Virus record (IMG/VR): IMGVR_UViG_3300001676_000015
Span: 1-29,951 of that record
Direction: 5' to 3' (one strand)
Length of the DNA: 29,951 nucleotides
From: a virus
The position numbers and the translations under genes were made by a program. A model generated the notes under the pieces. It ran no database searches. It was given only the letters and a program-made list of their open reading frames with translations, and was not told the origin of the DNA. Numbering within the stretch: position 1 is the first letter of the stretch; each line of letters begins with the position of its first letter. Shown piece by piece: positions 1 to 6,255 of the stretch.

Positions 1-1
1 T

Positions 2-694
2 CTCAAGAGACACACTGTGGGCAACATCAGTGCGGACGCACACGAGAGCAAGTGTCTGTCGGGTCAAGAGGAGCCGTCGTACAGGGAGTTCCACACTGCG
101 TTCAATACGGCAGTGGGACTCGACACATATGAATCCACGACACGCAACGTAGACTACCAGATACGTTTGCTGGAGTCCGAGGCCAAGAACCTAGTCACTG
201 GCAAGGGCTTCGATGCGCTGGTCGGCTACTCATTGAGTGGTCGGTGGAACTCAAGTGCAGAGTGGTATCAGGCAGACAACGAGTGCTATGTCAAGGGCAA
301 GCCGAAGTCTGAGTTGGCGAGTACAACCCAATGCCGTAAGGACACACGCATGATTGCTGAACTCAAGGAGGAGTGGCTCAAGAGCCTCCCCCTCACCGGG
401 GAGTTCGGAAGCGACTTCGATTCGGAAGGTGGGAACACCATGCTCGGGGTCAGGAACTGCGTGACGTGGGCCATGAATGCTGATCTGAAACTGACCGGCA
501 TGGACACTGGGTCCAGGTTCAGCGAGACGATGAGCAATGGTCGGTCTGATAGGGCCAAGGTGTACGTCCGCATGGACAAGGCACGGACGGTGCTTGACAG
601 CCGCCGCCAGTCGGAGTTCGACGTGGTCCGCACGGTTCCAGACCAAGAGACGGCAGAGACGGTGTGCATTCAGTATGGCACATCACTGAACTGA
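2..694 (+). CDS. Hypothetical protein, 5' end probably cut by the window edge
   Basis: The frame is open from base 2 to a TGA at 692-694. A GTG at 17 is the first possible start, but no stop lies between it and the window edge and no clear ribosome-binding site precedes it, so the gene probably begins outside the window. The visible 225 or more residues are soluble and mixed-charge, with scattered cysteines and no signal peptide or membrane segment. I do not recognise a family. The gene is followed by 97 bases without a gene and then the GP88-like gene on the same strand, so it probably belongs to the same rightward operon. Confidence 0.6.
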   Translation, partial: LKRHTVGNISADAHESKCLSGQEEPSYREFHTAFNTAVGLDTYESTTRNVDYQIRLLESEAKNLVTGKGFDALVGYSLSGRWNSSAEWYQADNECYVKGKPKSELASTTQCRKDTRMIAELKEEWLKSLPLTGEFGSDFDSEGGNTMLGVRNCVTWAMNADLKLTGMDTGSRFSETMSNGRSDRAKVYVRMDKARTVLDSRRQSEFDVVRTVPDQETAETVCIQYGTSLN

Positions 695-791
695 TTGTCG
701 AGAACGGGTGCGCTAGTCCATGCTGGCGTAGTACCGTTTGTGGGAGATAGGCTACCCGCACTGATGAGACAGCCTTAGAAGGAGAGAGAGT

Positions 792-1712
792 ATGAGCGTG
801 CCAATACTGCATGTCCCTGGCCTGGAGAGATCCAATGGACAGTCATTCAACTTGGTAAACCTGTTCGGTGAGTCAACCAAGACAAAGAAGATGTCGGAGG
901 AGTTGGGCTTCAAGTCAATGGTTCAGTTCCTGTCACCTCACCGTATGGTGGGAGAGATTGCAGCCACCGAAGAGGGGCAGTTGATCCTCGACGCAGTAGA
1001 GCGTAAGTTCCATGTGTATGGGCTGCTAGGTGCAAGGGTGCGCAAGCACAACAGTTGCCCCAAGGCAGACAAATGCACGGAGTCATGCTTGGCTGTGTAT
1101 GCAGGACACCTGCGTTTCAGGGACTGCCAGTTGTATGAGTTCGCCAAGACCCTGATGTTCTTGGCAGACAGGGTGTGGTACACGAAGAGGTTACTTGAAG
1201 AGGTGCTGCACTTGGCGTTTAGTCAGGCACTGCGCCTTGCAGTGAGGCTGAACGGTGGCAGTGACATACGTTGGGAAAAGTACCTCGTTGAGGGCGGCAA
1301 GAACATGTTCGAGTTGTCTGACACCGAGTGGGTGCAGTACTATGACTACACGAAGGTGCCAAGTCGTATGTTTGAGTACCTTGACGGACACATGGGGTTC
1401 CCAAAGAACTACCACCTCACATTCAGCAGGGGTAGCGACAACTGGGATACATGCCTTGACGTGCTTGACAAGGGTGGTAACGTGGCTGTTGTGACACGCA
1501 ACACCCCAAGGTGTGGACATGATTGGTTCGACCACCCCAATGGTAAGAAATGTGAGTTGATAAACGGAGACGACCACGACTTCAGGTTCTTGGATAAGCG
1601 AGGCGGACACATAGTGGTACTCACCCCGAAGGGGAAAGAGGCGAAGGCAGATACGAGTGGATTCGTGTTGGATACACTGCATGACCTTGACGCACACCCG
1701 GTTGGTTACTAA
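792..1712 (+). CDS. GP88-like (mycobacteriophage gene product 88 type) phage protein
   Basis: A 306-residue protein whose ATG is preceded by a strong AGAAGGAGAGAG ribosome-binding site. Recognisable features are an N-terminal cysteine cluster (SCPKADKCTESCLAVYAG, about residues 86-103), a central YDYTKVPSRMFEY segment followed by NYHLTFSRGS, and a C-terminal TPRCGHDW...FRFLD...TSGFVLDTLH region. This order resembles the GP88/DUF7227 family found in many phages and mobile elements, whose biochemical role is unknown to me. The cysteines could bind metal, but this is inference. It lies upstream of the regulators and recombination genes, and a candidate promoter for the next genes sits inside its last codons. 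The family call is from memory of the motif pattern. Confidence 0.6.
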   Translation: MSVPILHVPGLERSNGQSFNLVNLFGESTKTKKMSEELGFKSMVQFLSPHRMVGEIAATEEGQLILDAVERKFHVYGLLGARVRKHNSCPKADKCTESCLAVYAGHLRFRDCQLYEFAKTLMFLADRVWYTKRLLEEVLHLAFSQALRLAVRLNGGSDIRWEKYLVEGGKNMFELSDTEWVQYYDYTKVPSRMFEYLDGHMGFPKNYHLTFSRGSDNWDTCLDVLDKGGNVAVVTRNTPRCGHDWFDHPNGKKCELINGDDHDFRFLDKRGGHIVVLTPKGKEAKADTSGFVLDTLHDLDAHPVGY

Positions 1713-1715
1713 CAT
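1687..1715 (+). promoter_or_regulatory. Candidate sigma-70-like promoter for the XRE/recombination operon
   Basis: TTGACG at 1687-1692 matches five of six bases of a -35 box. TAACAT at 1710-1715 matches four of six of a -10 box, and the spacing is exactly 17 bases. The site overlaps the end of the preceding gene and lies about 38 bases upstream of the first XRE gene. No operator palindrome was obvious. It rests on sequence match alone. Confidence 0.35.
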
Positions 1716-1752
1716 ACAAACAATGAGAGAGAGAGTGTGATACGATAGAGAC

Positions 1753-2067
1753 ATGTCGTTACCCAGAGAGGATTGGGTTGGCTGGGGCCGCATCGGAAGA
1801 ATATCTAGCACCCCACCACCACCCCACAAGACGATGCATCTAGCGTGGATATGCATGTGCCCGTTTAGGGTAGCACGTATGTCTCTTCGTTTGAGTCAGG
1901 AGCAGTTGTCGGCCATGATTGGCATGAGCCGGGGATACTACTCAAGTGTGGAATCAGGGCATAAGAGAACCACGACAAAACTAACCAGGCTGGTGGCGCA
2001 AGCAACGCTTGAAGATCCGGTCAAACTGATGAGGGAGTATGAGATATGGAGAGGTCTGAAACCGTGA
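1753..2067 (+). CDS. XRE-family helix-turn-helix regulator 1
   Basis: A small DNA-binding protein of at most 104 residues. The HTH core is the C-terminal part, reading LSQEQLSAMIGMSRGYYSSV and then ESGHKRTTTKLTRLV, the standard XRE layout of helices 1-4. The first 34 residues (including STPPPPHK) look unlike a folded domain, and in-frame ATGs at 1834, 1855 and 1879 are alternatives. The start at 1855 keeps the whole HTH (70 residues), while 1879 has a better upstream AGGG but clips helix 1. The gene overlaps the next one by 22 bases, so the two regulators are probably co-translated. Likely target: phage early promoters, possibly the candidate promoter just upstream. Confidence 0.72.
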   Translation: MSLPREDWVGWGRIGRISSTPPPPHKTMHLAWICMCPFRVARMSLRLSQEQLSAMIGMSRGYYSSVESGHKRTTTKLTRLVAQATLEDPVKLMREYEIWRGLKP

Positions 2068-2492
2068 CCGAAGAAATGCCAGCGGCACCTGATGCCGAGG
2101 ATCTTGGTGTTCCGAGTGACGTGTTAGACATTGTGCTTTCGGTGCTTTCAAAGAATGGCGGCGGGTCCGTCACGAAGGAGGCACGGGAGAAGTTAGAGGC
2201 TGACGTTACACGCAAGTTGTTCGTTCAGTTCAACCCGATACGTGTGCTGCGTATGCGTGGTGTGATCTCGCAGAAGGTTCTCGCAGAGGATTCCGATTGC
2301 TCACACGTGACGCTTGGTCAGTTCGAGTGTGGCAAGTCGCTGCCAAGGATCGGCCAACTGTACTGCATTGCGGCTGCGTTGGGTGAAGACCCTGCGACAC
2401 TGGCGTTCAAGTACATGTCGTGGTACGCACACCTCACTGAGAACACGTTCAGTGAGTACATGAGTGAGCCGTACACTGAGGGTGGCACTTAA
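2046..2492 (+). CDS. XRE-family helix-turn-helix regulator 2
   Basis: A 148-residue protein starting with ATG after a GAGGGA ribosome-binding site inside the end of the first regulator. An acidic N-terminal segment (about residues 1-60) precedes an XRE-like HTH at about 62-115, with IRVLRMRGVISQKVLAED as the first helices, then SHVTLGQFECGKSLPRIGQL. The tail is aromatic and acidic. The HTH core differs clearly from that of the preceding regulator, so the pair does not look like a recent duplication. Its stop codon overlaps the next start (TAATG), supporting coupling to the small membrane protein. A repressor or activator role is inferred. Confidence 0.72.
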   Translation: MERSETVTEEMPAAPDAEDLGVPSDVLDIVLSVLSKNGGGSVTKEAREKLEADVTRKLFVQFNPIRVLRMRGVISQKVLAEDSDCSHVTLGQFECGKSLPRIGQLYCIAAALGEDPATLAFKYMSWYAHLTENTFSEYMSEPYTEGGT

Positions 2493-2647
2493 TGGTGGTG
2501 CTGTGCATTATGGCTGCCTTGGTGTGCATGACTGTCTCTAACATGAGTGGTCTTGTGTTCCCCAGTGCGTGGTTCTCGATTGCTGCCTACTTGGGGATAG
2601 CATTCGTAGTGATGACAACTGTACTAATACTAACGAAGCGAGGTTGA
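2492..2647 (+). CDS. Small 51-residue membrane protein
   Basis: A short frame beginning with the ATG of a TAATG overlap with regulator 2 and ending TGA three bases before the exonuclease start, so it exactly fills the gap. The peptide has two hydrophobic stretches, about residues 2-16 and 28-48 (IAAYLGIAFVVMTTVLILT), and ends TKRG, consistent with two membrane-spanning segments and a positive C-terminus on the cytoplasmic side. No family is recognised. The tight fit between neighbours is the main reason to believe it is translated. A role in host takeover or membrane sensing would be a guess. Confidence 0.6.
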   Translation: MVVLCIMAALVCMTVSNMSGLVFPSAWFSIAAYLGIAFVVMTTVLILTKRG

Positions 2648-2650
2648 TTC

Positions 2651-3520
2651 ATGGGGTTAACTCCGGCGCACGAAGCACGACGTAAGCGTTACCTTGGTGC
2701 GTCGGATGTCCCCGCCGTCTTGGGCGTTAGCCCGTTCAAGACTGCTGCGGATGTCTACTACTCCAAGACCAGTGTGTTCGAGGCTTCCAATGAGAAGGTG
2801 CCAGACGCTATCAGGTCGGGCAACTTGTTGGAGGTGAGCGTGCTTGACTATGCAGAAGGATTGCTTGGCAAGATAAAGCGCAATCAGTTTCGTGTACACC
2901 CTGAACTCAAGTGGGCCAGCGCAACCATGGACGCTGTGCTGGTTGACAAGGACGAGGGTGTAGAGGCGAAGACAACTAGCAAGACAGACGATTGGGGCGA
3001 CGAGGGCACCGACCAGATACCACTCACATACCTTGCTCAAGTCCAGTGGCAAATGTATGTCACGGGATTTGACAGGGTGTGGGTGCCTGTGCTAATGCCT
3101 GACTTTGTTCTAAAGTTCAAGTTGTATGTTGTCGAGAGGGACCAGGACATTATCGACCAGATCGTGGACACTTGTACTACATTCTGGGAGGGCAACGTGC
3201 TGGCTGGTGTGTGCCCTGAGGGCTGCCTACCTGCCCAACGCACACTGAAGCGGCTGAAGCGTGTGCCCTCCAAGGTTGTCGAGGTTGACAGCGTGCTTGT
3301 AAAGGAGTACGAGTCAGCCCGCAAGGTGTCAGCGGAGGCGAAGGGCGTTGAGAAGGAGGCAAGAGTTAGATTGATACAGGCTCTAGGTGACGGCGAGGTT
3401 GGGACATACAATGGCGGTCATGTAGAGTACTCACTCCGAACCCGCAAGGGGGTAGGTGGTGCGCCAGATACAAACTACAGAATGCTAAAAGTAAGGGAGT
3501 CCCACGATGGATCAACTTAG
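2651..3520 (+). CDS. YqaJ-type (lambda-exonuclease-like) viral recombinase nuclease
   Basis: A 289-residue protein matching the YqaJ viral recombinase family of the PD-(D/E)XK nuclease superfamily: 5'-3' double-strand exonucleases that expose single strands for annealing. The N-terminus RRKRYLGASDVPAVLGVSPF is characteristic. The expected catalytic elements are visible: a G-x-x-E turn (E61), M-D-A (D94) and the E-A-K pair (E105, K107), followed by YLAQVQWQMYVTGFDRVWV. The C-terminal third is lysine and glutamate rich and probably helical. It is co-transcribed with an ERF annealing protein two genes downstream, which supports a two-component phage recombination system. Confidence 0.88.
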   Translation: MGLTPAHEARRKRYLGASDVPAVLGVSPFKTAADVYYSKTSVFEASNEKVPDAIRSGNLLEVSVLDYAEGLLGKIKRNQFRVHPELKWASATMDAVLVDKDEGVEAKTTSKTDDWGDEGTDQIPLTYLAQVQWQMYVTGFDRVWVPVLMPDFVLKFKLYVVERDQDIIDQIVDTCTTFWEGNVLAGVCPEGCLPAQRTLKRLKRVPSKVVEVDSVLVKEYESARKVSAEAKGVEKEARVRLIQALGDGEVGTYNGGHVEYSLRTRKGVGGAPDTNYRMLKVRESHDGST

Positions 3521-3929
3521 CAGACGTGAAGAGGTACTGAAAGCCTTCCGTGAAATGGACGCTGAGGCTGCGCTAGACGCTGCCGTTGACGCTGCCATTG
3601 GTGGCGAAGGACAAACCAAATCGCCGGGAGGCTGGACACCCACCATGCCAGACGACTGTGAATCGGACTGCGTTATGGTTGGGCTATTACTTACTACTAC
3701 ATGGATGGGAGAAGAGTACGTTGAAATGGGGTGCGAGACACGTGTCCCATTGAAGGGTAGGTCTAACGAAGACCTAATGAAGCACATAAACAAGACGGTA
3801 TACAACACGCTGAACATTCTGTTGCGTGAGACTGTCATAGAACTGGGAGAGAGGTTCGAGCATGAGCGGAACAGAGAAGCCGACGAAGACAACGAAGGCA
3901 ACGAAGACGGCGAAGCCGAAGGAGTTTAG
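3507..3929 (+). CDS. Unknown acidic protein between exonuclease and annealing protein
   Basis: A 140-residue protein. The ATG at 3507 follows an AAGGGAG ribosome-binding site and overlaps the exonuclease end by 14 bases; its own 3' end overlaps the annealing-protein gene by 68 bases. The N-terminus has an alanine/aspartate helix (AEAALDAAVDAAIGG), the middle is mixed alpha/beta, and the C-terminus is strongly acidic (EADEDNEGNEDGEAEGV). An acidic tail is typical of single-strand DNA-binding partners, and the position would suit an SSB-like or nuclease-modulating protein, but no fold is recognised and this is inference. Confidence 0.7.
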   Translation: MDQLSRREEVLKAFREMDAEAALDAAVDAAIGGEGQTKSPGGWTPTMPDDCESDCVMVGLLLTTTWMGEEYVEMGCETRVPLKGRSNEDLMKHINKTVYNTLNILLRETVIELGERFEHERNREADEDNEGNEDGEAEGV

Positions 3930-4455
3930 CCACGAGACACTGGACGTAGCCATGGTGGCAGCACAGTCTGAGTTGCGTAACACCAAGAAGGACAGTGTGA
4001 ACCCGCACTTCAAGTCCAGGTACACGCAACTATCCACGCTGCTTGAGGACATTGAGCCGATACTAAACAAGCACGGGCTGTACGTAACCACGACTTGTCG
4101 TATCCAGTGGCAGATGAGTGAGCGTGCAAGCACTGTGTCCGACGAGGGTGGGGTTACTACGTCCACGTTTGCTGGGCATGTGCTGTGTTGTGCAGTTGTA
4201 CACGGCGGCACTGGCTTTTCAAGGTCAAGTGAGGCGTTCGTTGAGCCTCAGAAGGGGCCACAACCGTTCGGTGCCTACATGACATACATGCGTAGGTATC
4301 TAATACAGGGGCTAGTCGGTGTTGCCGAGGGCAATGACGACGATGGCGAGTCCCAGCAGGAGCAGTACCGCAAGCAGGGATCTGACCGTGTTGGTGCTGG
4401 CTCTGGCAATGGACAGTTGAGGTCTGCTGTTGGTACTGGCCGAAGGGGCAGGTGA
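3862..4455 (+). CDS. erf: ERF-family single-strand annealing recombinase
   Basis: A 197-residue protein of the ERF (essential recombination function) family, which anneals complementary single strands, typically together with an exonuclease. Family marks are NPHFKSRYTQLSTLLEDIEP, ILNKHGLYV, and the Q-x-x-G-x-x-x-T-Y-x-R-R-Y-x-L-type motif seen as QPFGAYMTYMRRYLIQGLVG, followed by the acidic GNDDDGE. The first 20 residues are a basic lysine/threonine extension and the last 30 are glycine/arginine rich and probably disordered. The ATG at 3862 has an upstream AGAGAGG. It is the last gene of the rightward operon and is followed by a strong hairpin. Confidence 0.88.
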   Translation: MSGTEKPTKTTKATKTAKPKEFSHETLDVAMVAAQSELRNTKKDSVNPHFKSRYTQLSTLLEDIEPILNKHGLYVTTTCRIQWQMSERASTVSDEGGVTTSTFAGHVLCCAVVHGGTGFSRSSEAFVEPQKGPQPFGAYMTYMRRYLIQGLVGVAEGNDDDGESQQEQYRKQGSDRVGAGSGNGQLRSAVGTGRRGR

Positions 4456-4462
4456 TCTTCGA

Positions 4463-4534
4463 TACCGGGTGCGTGTGGGTTTGAGAGAGTGTGGTGACCT
4501 GGGGGTTTTTACCTCTGGGTCACCATACCCGGTA
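4463..4534 (+). terminator. Nested inverted repeat between convergent operons, probable terminator
   Basis: The inner hairpin pairs 4491-4506 with 4511-4526, giving 16 pairs (four G-U in the rightward RNA) around a UUUU loop. An outer perfect 8-base pair, TACCGGGT at 4463-4470 with ACCCGGTA at 4527-4534, encloses it. No U-tract follows, so it is not a standard intrinsic terminator. The G-U pairs become A-C mismatches in the leftward RNA, so the fold favours ending the rightward transcript. It lies exactly between the ERF gene and the end of the convergent structural operon. Confidence 0.6.
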
Positions 4535-4559
4535 CTACTGCTATGCCATGACACTCCCA

Positions 4560-5180
4560 TTACAACTCCTCCCTCAACTTGAACACGCCCTCGTTGAGGA
4601 CGAAGATAGTTGCAGCCCCGCCCCCTAAATCAAACTGTTCGTCTATTGATTGCCAGTACAGTAGGTCTGCTGCTGCTGATGGGCCGTCCCATATACCAAT
4701 GGCGAGTGGTACTATTGGTGACGCAATCTCATCGACCGCCCATACCATCTCAACTTCGTTAGTGATATACCTGACCCCGTCTGGGTCGATCAGTATGTCT
4801 GACCATAGTGGGTCGCCAGCATTGTAGCCCGAAGCCCACTTGCTAGGCCATACCTGTATGCGAGCAGTGTCTGTGGATTCAACGGGGTCTTCCCCCGGCA
4901 GGTGGATTCCGCCTGGATCGCCAAACCCTGGGTCAGGTCCAGACCCGTCTGTACCGCCAACCCCCGTGATTAGATTCATCCATGTTGCCTTGTGACCCGA
5001 CCAGCAACAACCAACCATCATTGTCAGGGTCTTGTCGCATATCCACGTGGACACACTGGACGAGTAACCTTGATTGTCTGTCTTGGTCAGTAGGCCAAGG
5101 GAAAACAACCCGCCATAAGCCGACCAGGAGTAAACCACTACAGGTTCAGCGTTGTCCGCAAGTAGGTGCGTACTTGCCAT
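4560..5180 (-). CDS. Virion-type small protein, distal paralogue
   Basis: A 206-residue protein starting with ATG in a TAATG overlap with the polybasic micro-gene upstream. The C-terminal half (about residues 105-206) resembles the 148-residue protein encoded at 27550-27996: both have a T-x-R-I-x-V-[WY]-P start, GDP-x-W-S, a conserved GIWD-x-[PS]-A turn, LLYW, and end in FK-[LV]-RE. The N-terminal half is different, with SWSAYGGLFSLGLL and a glycine/proline-rich linker. It is the last gene of the leftward operon. Such GIWD-type proteins are usually found among phage structural genes (annotated as tail or head accessory proteins); a specific role cannot be assigned. Confidence 0.7.
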   Translation of the reverse strand: MASTHLLADNAEPVVVYSWSAYGGLFSLGLLTKTDNQGYSSSVSTWICDKTLTMMVGCCWSGHKATWMNLITGVGGTDGSGPDPGFGDPGGIHLPGEDPVESTDTARIQVWPSKWASGYNAGDPLWSDILIDPDGVRYITNEVEMVWAVDEIASPIVPLAIGIWDGPSAAADLLYWQSIDEQFDLGGGAATIFVLNEGVFKLREEL

Positions 5181-5254
5181 TACCTACGCCGTCCACCCGG
5201 ACGCTTCTTGGCCTTCTTCTTTGCTTTCTTCGAGGGCTTCTTTTTATAGGCCAT
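5180..5254 (-). CDS. 24-residue polybasic peptide
   Basis: A micro-gene starting with the ATG at 5252-5254, seven bases after the stop of the lysine-rich protein, and ending TAA in a TAATG overlap with the next gene. The peptide is MAYKKKPSKKAKKKAKKRPG followed by GRRR, so 14 of 24 residues are lysine or arginine. Its placement between two tightly packed genes supports real translation, although the ribosome-binding site (TAGGT) is weak and the same as that used by the next gene. The size and charge suggest nucleic-acid binding or condensation, which is inference. Confidence 0.5.
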   Translation of the reverse strand: MAYKKKPSKKAKKKAKKRPGGRRR

Positions 5255-5260
5255 TACCTA

Positions 5261-5710
5261 CTACACCCGCCTTCTTCTAGGAACACCCATCTTCGAGCGT
5301 CTGACCTTCTTCTTGGTCTTCTTCTTGGTCTTCTTCTTGGAGGGGCCAAGGTCGAGCAATGGTCCTTCCTGCTCAAGGCGAGTGAGTGGTCTAGTCGATC
5401 CTGCGCTGCTTACCGCCTGACCCAGTTCGATACCCATGTTCCTGGCCCTACCCCAGTACTTACCTATGTCCTTCTGTCTGGCTCCTGCTGCGCTTGGCGA
5501 ATCGTTGTGTCTCAGTCGTCCTTCACCAGTTATGCCCATTGGGCCGTGGAATCCCTCCCCAAGTGCCGCTCCTTTGACAAAACCACCTGTTGTACGCCGA
5601 TCTCTTTCTTTTTTCTGTATCTTTGTCCTCGTCTTCTTCGGTGCTTGTTTCTTCGTGGCCTTTTTCGTGACCTTTTTCGTGACCTTCTTATTGGCCTTCT
5701 TCTTAGCCAT
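5261..5710 (-). CDS. Lysine-rich basic protein, probable DNA-binding
   Basis: A 149-residue protein starting with the ATG of a TGATG overlap with the spanin-like gene; a GTG one codon earlier is less likely. Both ends are extremely basic: an N-terminal K-K-x-T-K-K repeat run (about residues 2-38) and a C-terminal KKKTKKKTKKKVRRSK followed by RRRRV. The middle (about 40-120) is a glycine/arginine-containing linker without a recognised fold. The bipolar basic layout resembles histone-like or nucleoid-condensing proteins of viruses and H1-like tails. Expression with late genes suggests action on packaged or ejected DNA, but this is inference. Confidence 0.65.
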   Translation of the reverse strand: MAKKKANKKVTKKVTKKATKKQAPKKTRTKIQKKERDRRTTGGFVKGAALGEGFHGPMGITGEGRLRHNDSPSAAGARQKDIGKYWGRARNMGIELGQAVSSAGSTRPLTRLEQEGPLLDLGPSKKKTKKKTKKKVRRSKMGVPRRRRV

Positions 5711-6033
5711 CACTCACCTGCTTTCTTCTTCTTGCGTGAACGGAACACCCATGTCCCAGCCACAGCAGTGAACCCACCAGCCACCGCAGTTAGCAGTGTG
5801 TTCCAAGGCTCTGGTAGCAGCGGTGCAAGGCGTTCAATAACCTCATGGCCCACCGACACCATGTCCCCGCCCGGACCCTCCACGACCACCTGCTCGACCC
5901 CTGTGGGCACGCCATCAGGATCGAGGATAACCTCCCTGGTCACCTCACACCCAGCCGTAGCAACGACGAATGCGAGCGACATAACGGCAACCCAGAAGAA
6001 CCCAATACTACACAACTTCCGATCAATCTTCAT
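5710..6033 (-). CDS. Lipoprotein with C-terminal membrane segment, candidate unimolecular spanin
   Basis: The start is the ATG at 6031-6033, which forms an ATGA overlap with the preceding stop and has GGAG eight bases upstream; a TTG five codons earlier is less likely. The 107-residue protein has a basic N-terminus, a hydrophobic stretch (FFWVAVMSLAFVVA) and a lipobox-like ATAGC with Cys29, then a short soluble part, a second hydrophobic segment (about residues 79-97) and a basic RSRKKKK end. A lipid anchor at one end and a membrane anchor at the other is the layout of u-spanins such as phage T1 gp11, which join outer and inner membranes in the last lysis step. The lipobox has Thr at -3, which is not ideal. 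Confidence 0.6.
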   Translation of the reverse strand: MKIDRKLCSIGFFWVAVMSLAFVVATAGCEVTREVILDPDGVPTGVEQVVVEGPGGDMVSVGHEVIERLAPLLPEPWNTLLTAVAGGFTAVAGTWVFRSRKKKKAGE

Positions 6034-6254
6034 TTCCTTGACTCCCAACTGATTTTCTCCTGCATTGCTTCAACCCTTTCCTCTAGTCTAGCCAACGCCT
6101 TCGCAACCTGACAGATTGCGCTGCTATTTTCACGTAGTGCTTTCGTCATGGACTCGCTGTGCTTTCCCAGGTGGCGTAAGAATGCCATGACAACTACCAG
6201 TATAGCGACACCCCAGGGTGCTTGCAATACCAGTTCCTTGAGCATATCCTCCAT
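6030..6254 (-). CDS. Small membrane/coiled-coil protein, candidate holin
   Basis: A 74-residue protein with an ATG one base after the 3301-residue gene and an upstream AGGG. The N-terminus LVLQAPWGVAILVVVMAFLR is one membrane segment; the rest (about residues 30-74) is a charged amphipathic helix with the look of a coiled coil (ARLEERVEAMQEKISW). This topology is like BhlA/UviB-type holins, and the next gene is a candidate spanin, which supports a lysis cassette. Without an adjacent endolysin the function remains inferred. Confidence 0.6.
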   Translation of the reverse strand: MEDMLKELVLQAPWGVAILVVVMAFLRHLGKHSESMTKALRENSSAICQVAKALARLEERVEAMQEKISWESRK

Positions 6255-6255
6255 G

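Noticed and set aside
695-791. A tRNA or small RNA in the gap before the GP88-like gene
   Set aside because: No TTCGA-type T-loop, no acceptor-stem pairing and no strong hairpin were found; only the ribosome-binding site of the next gene is clear.
4982-6052. A 356-codon + strand frame opposite the lysis and basic-protein genes
   Set aside because: It is a shadow of lysine-rich and coupled - strand genes; its translation is low-complexity leucine/phenylalanine runs, and the - strand genes have ribosome-binding sites and tight overlaps.
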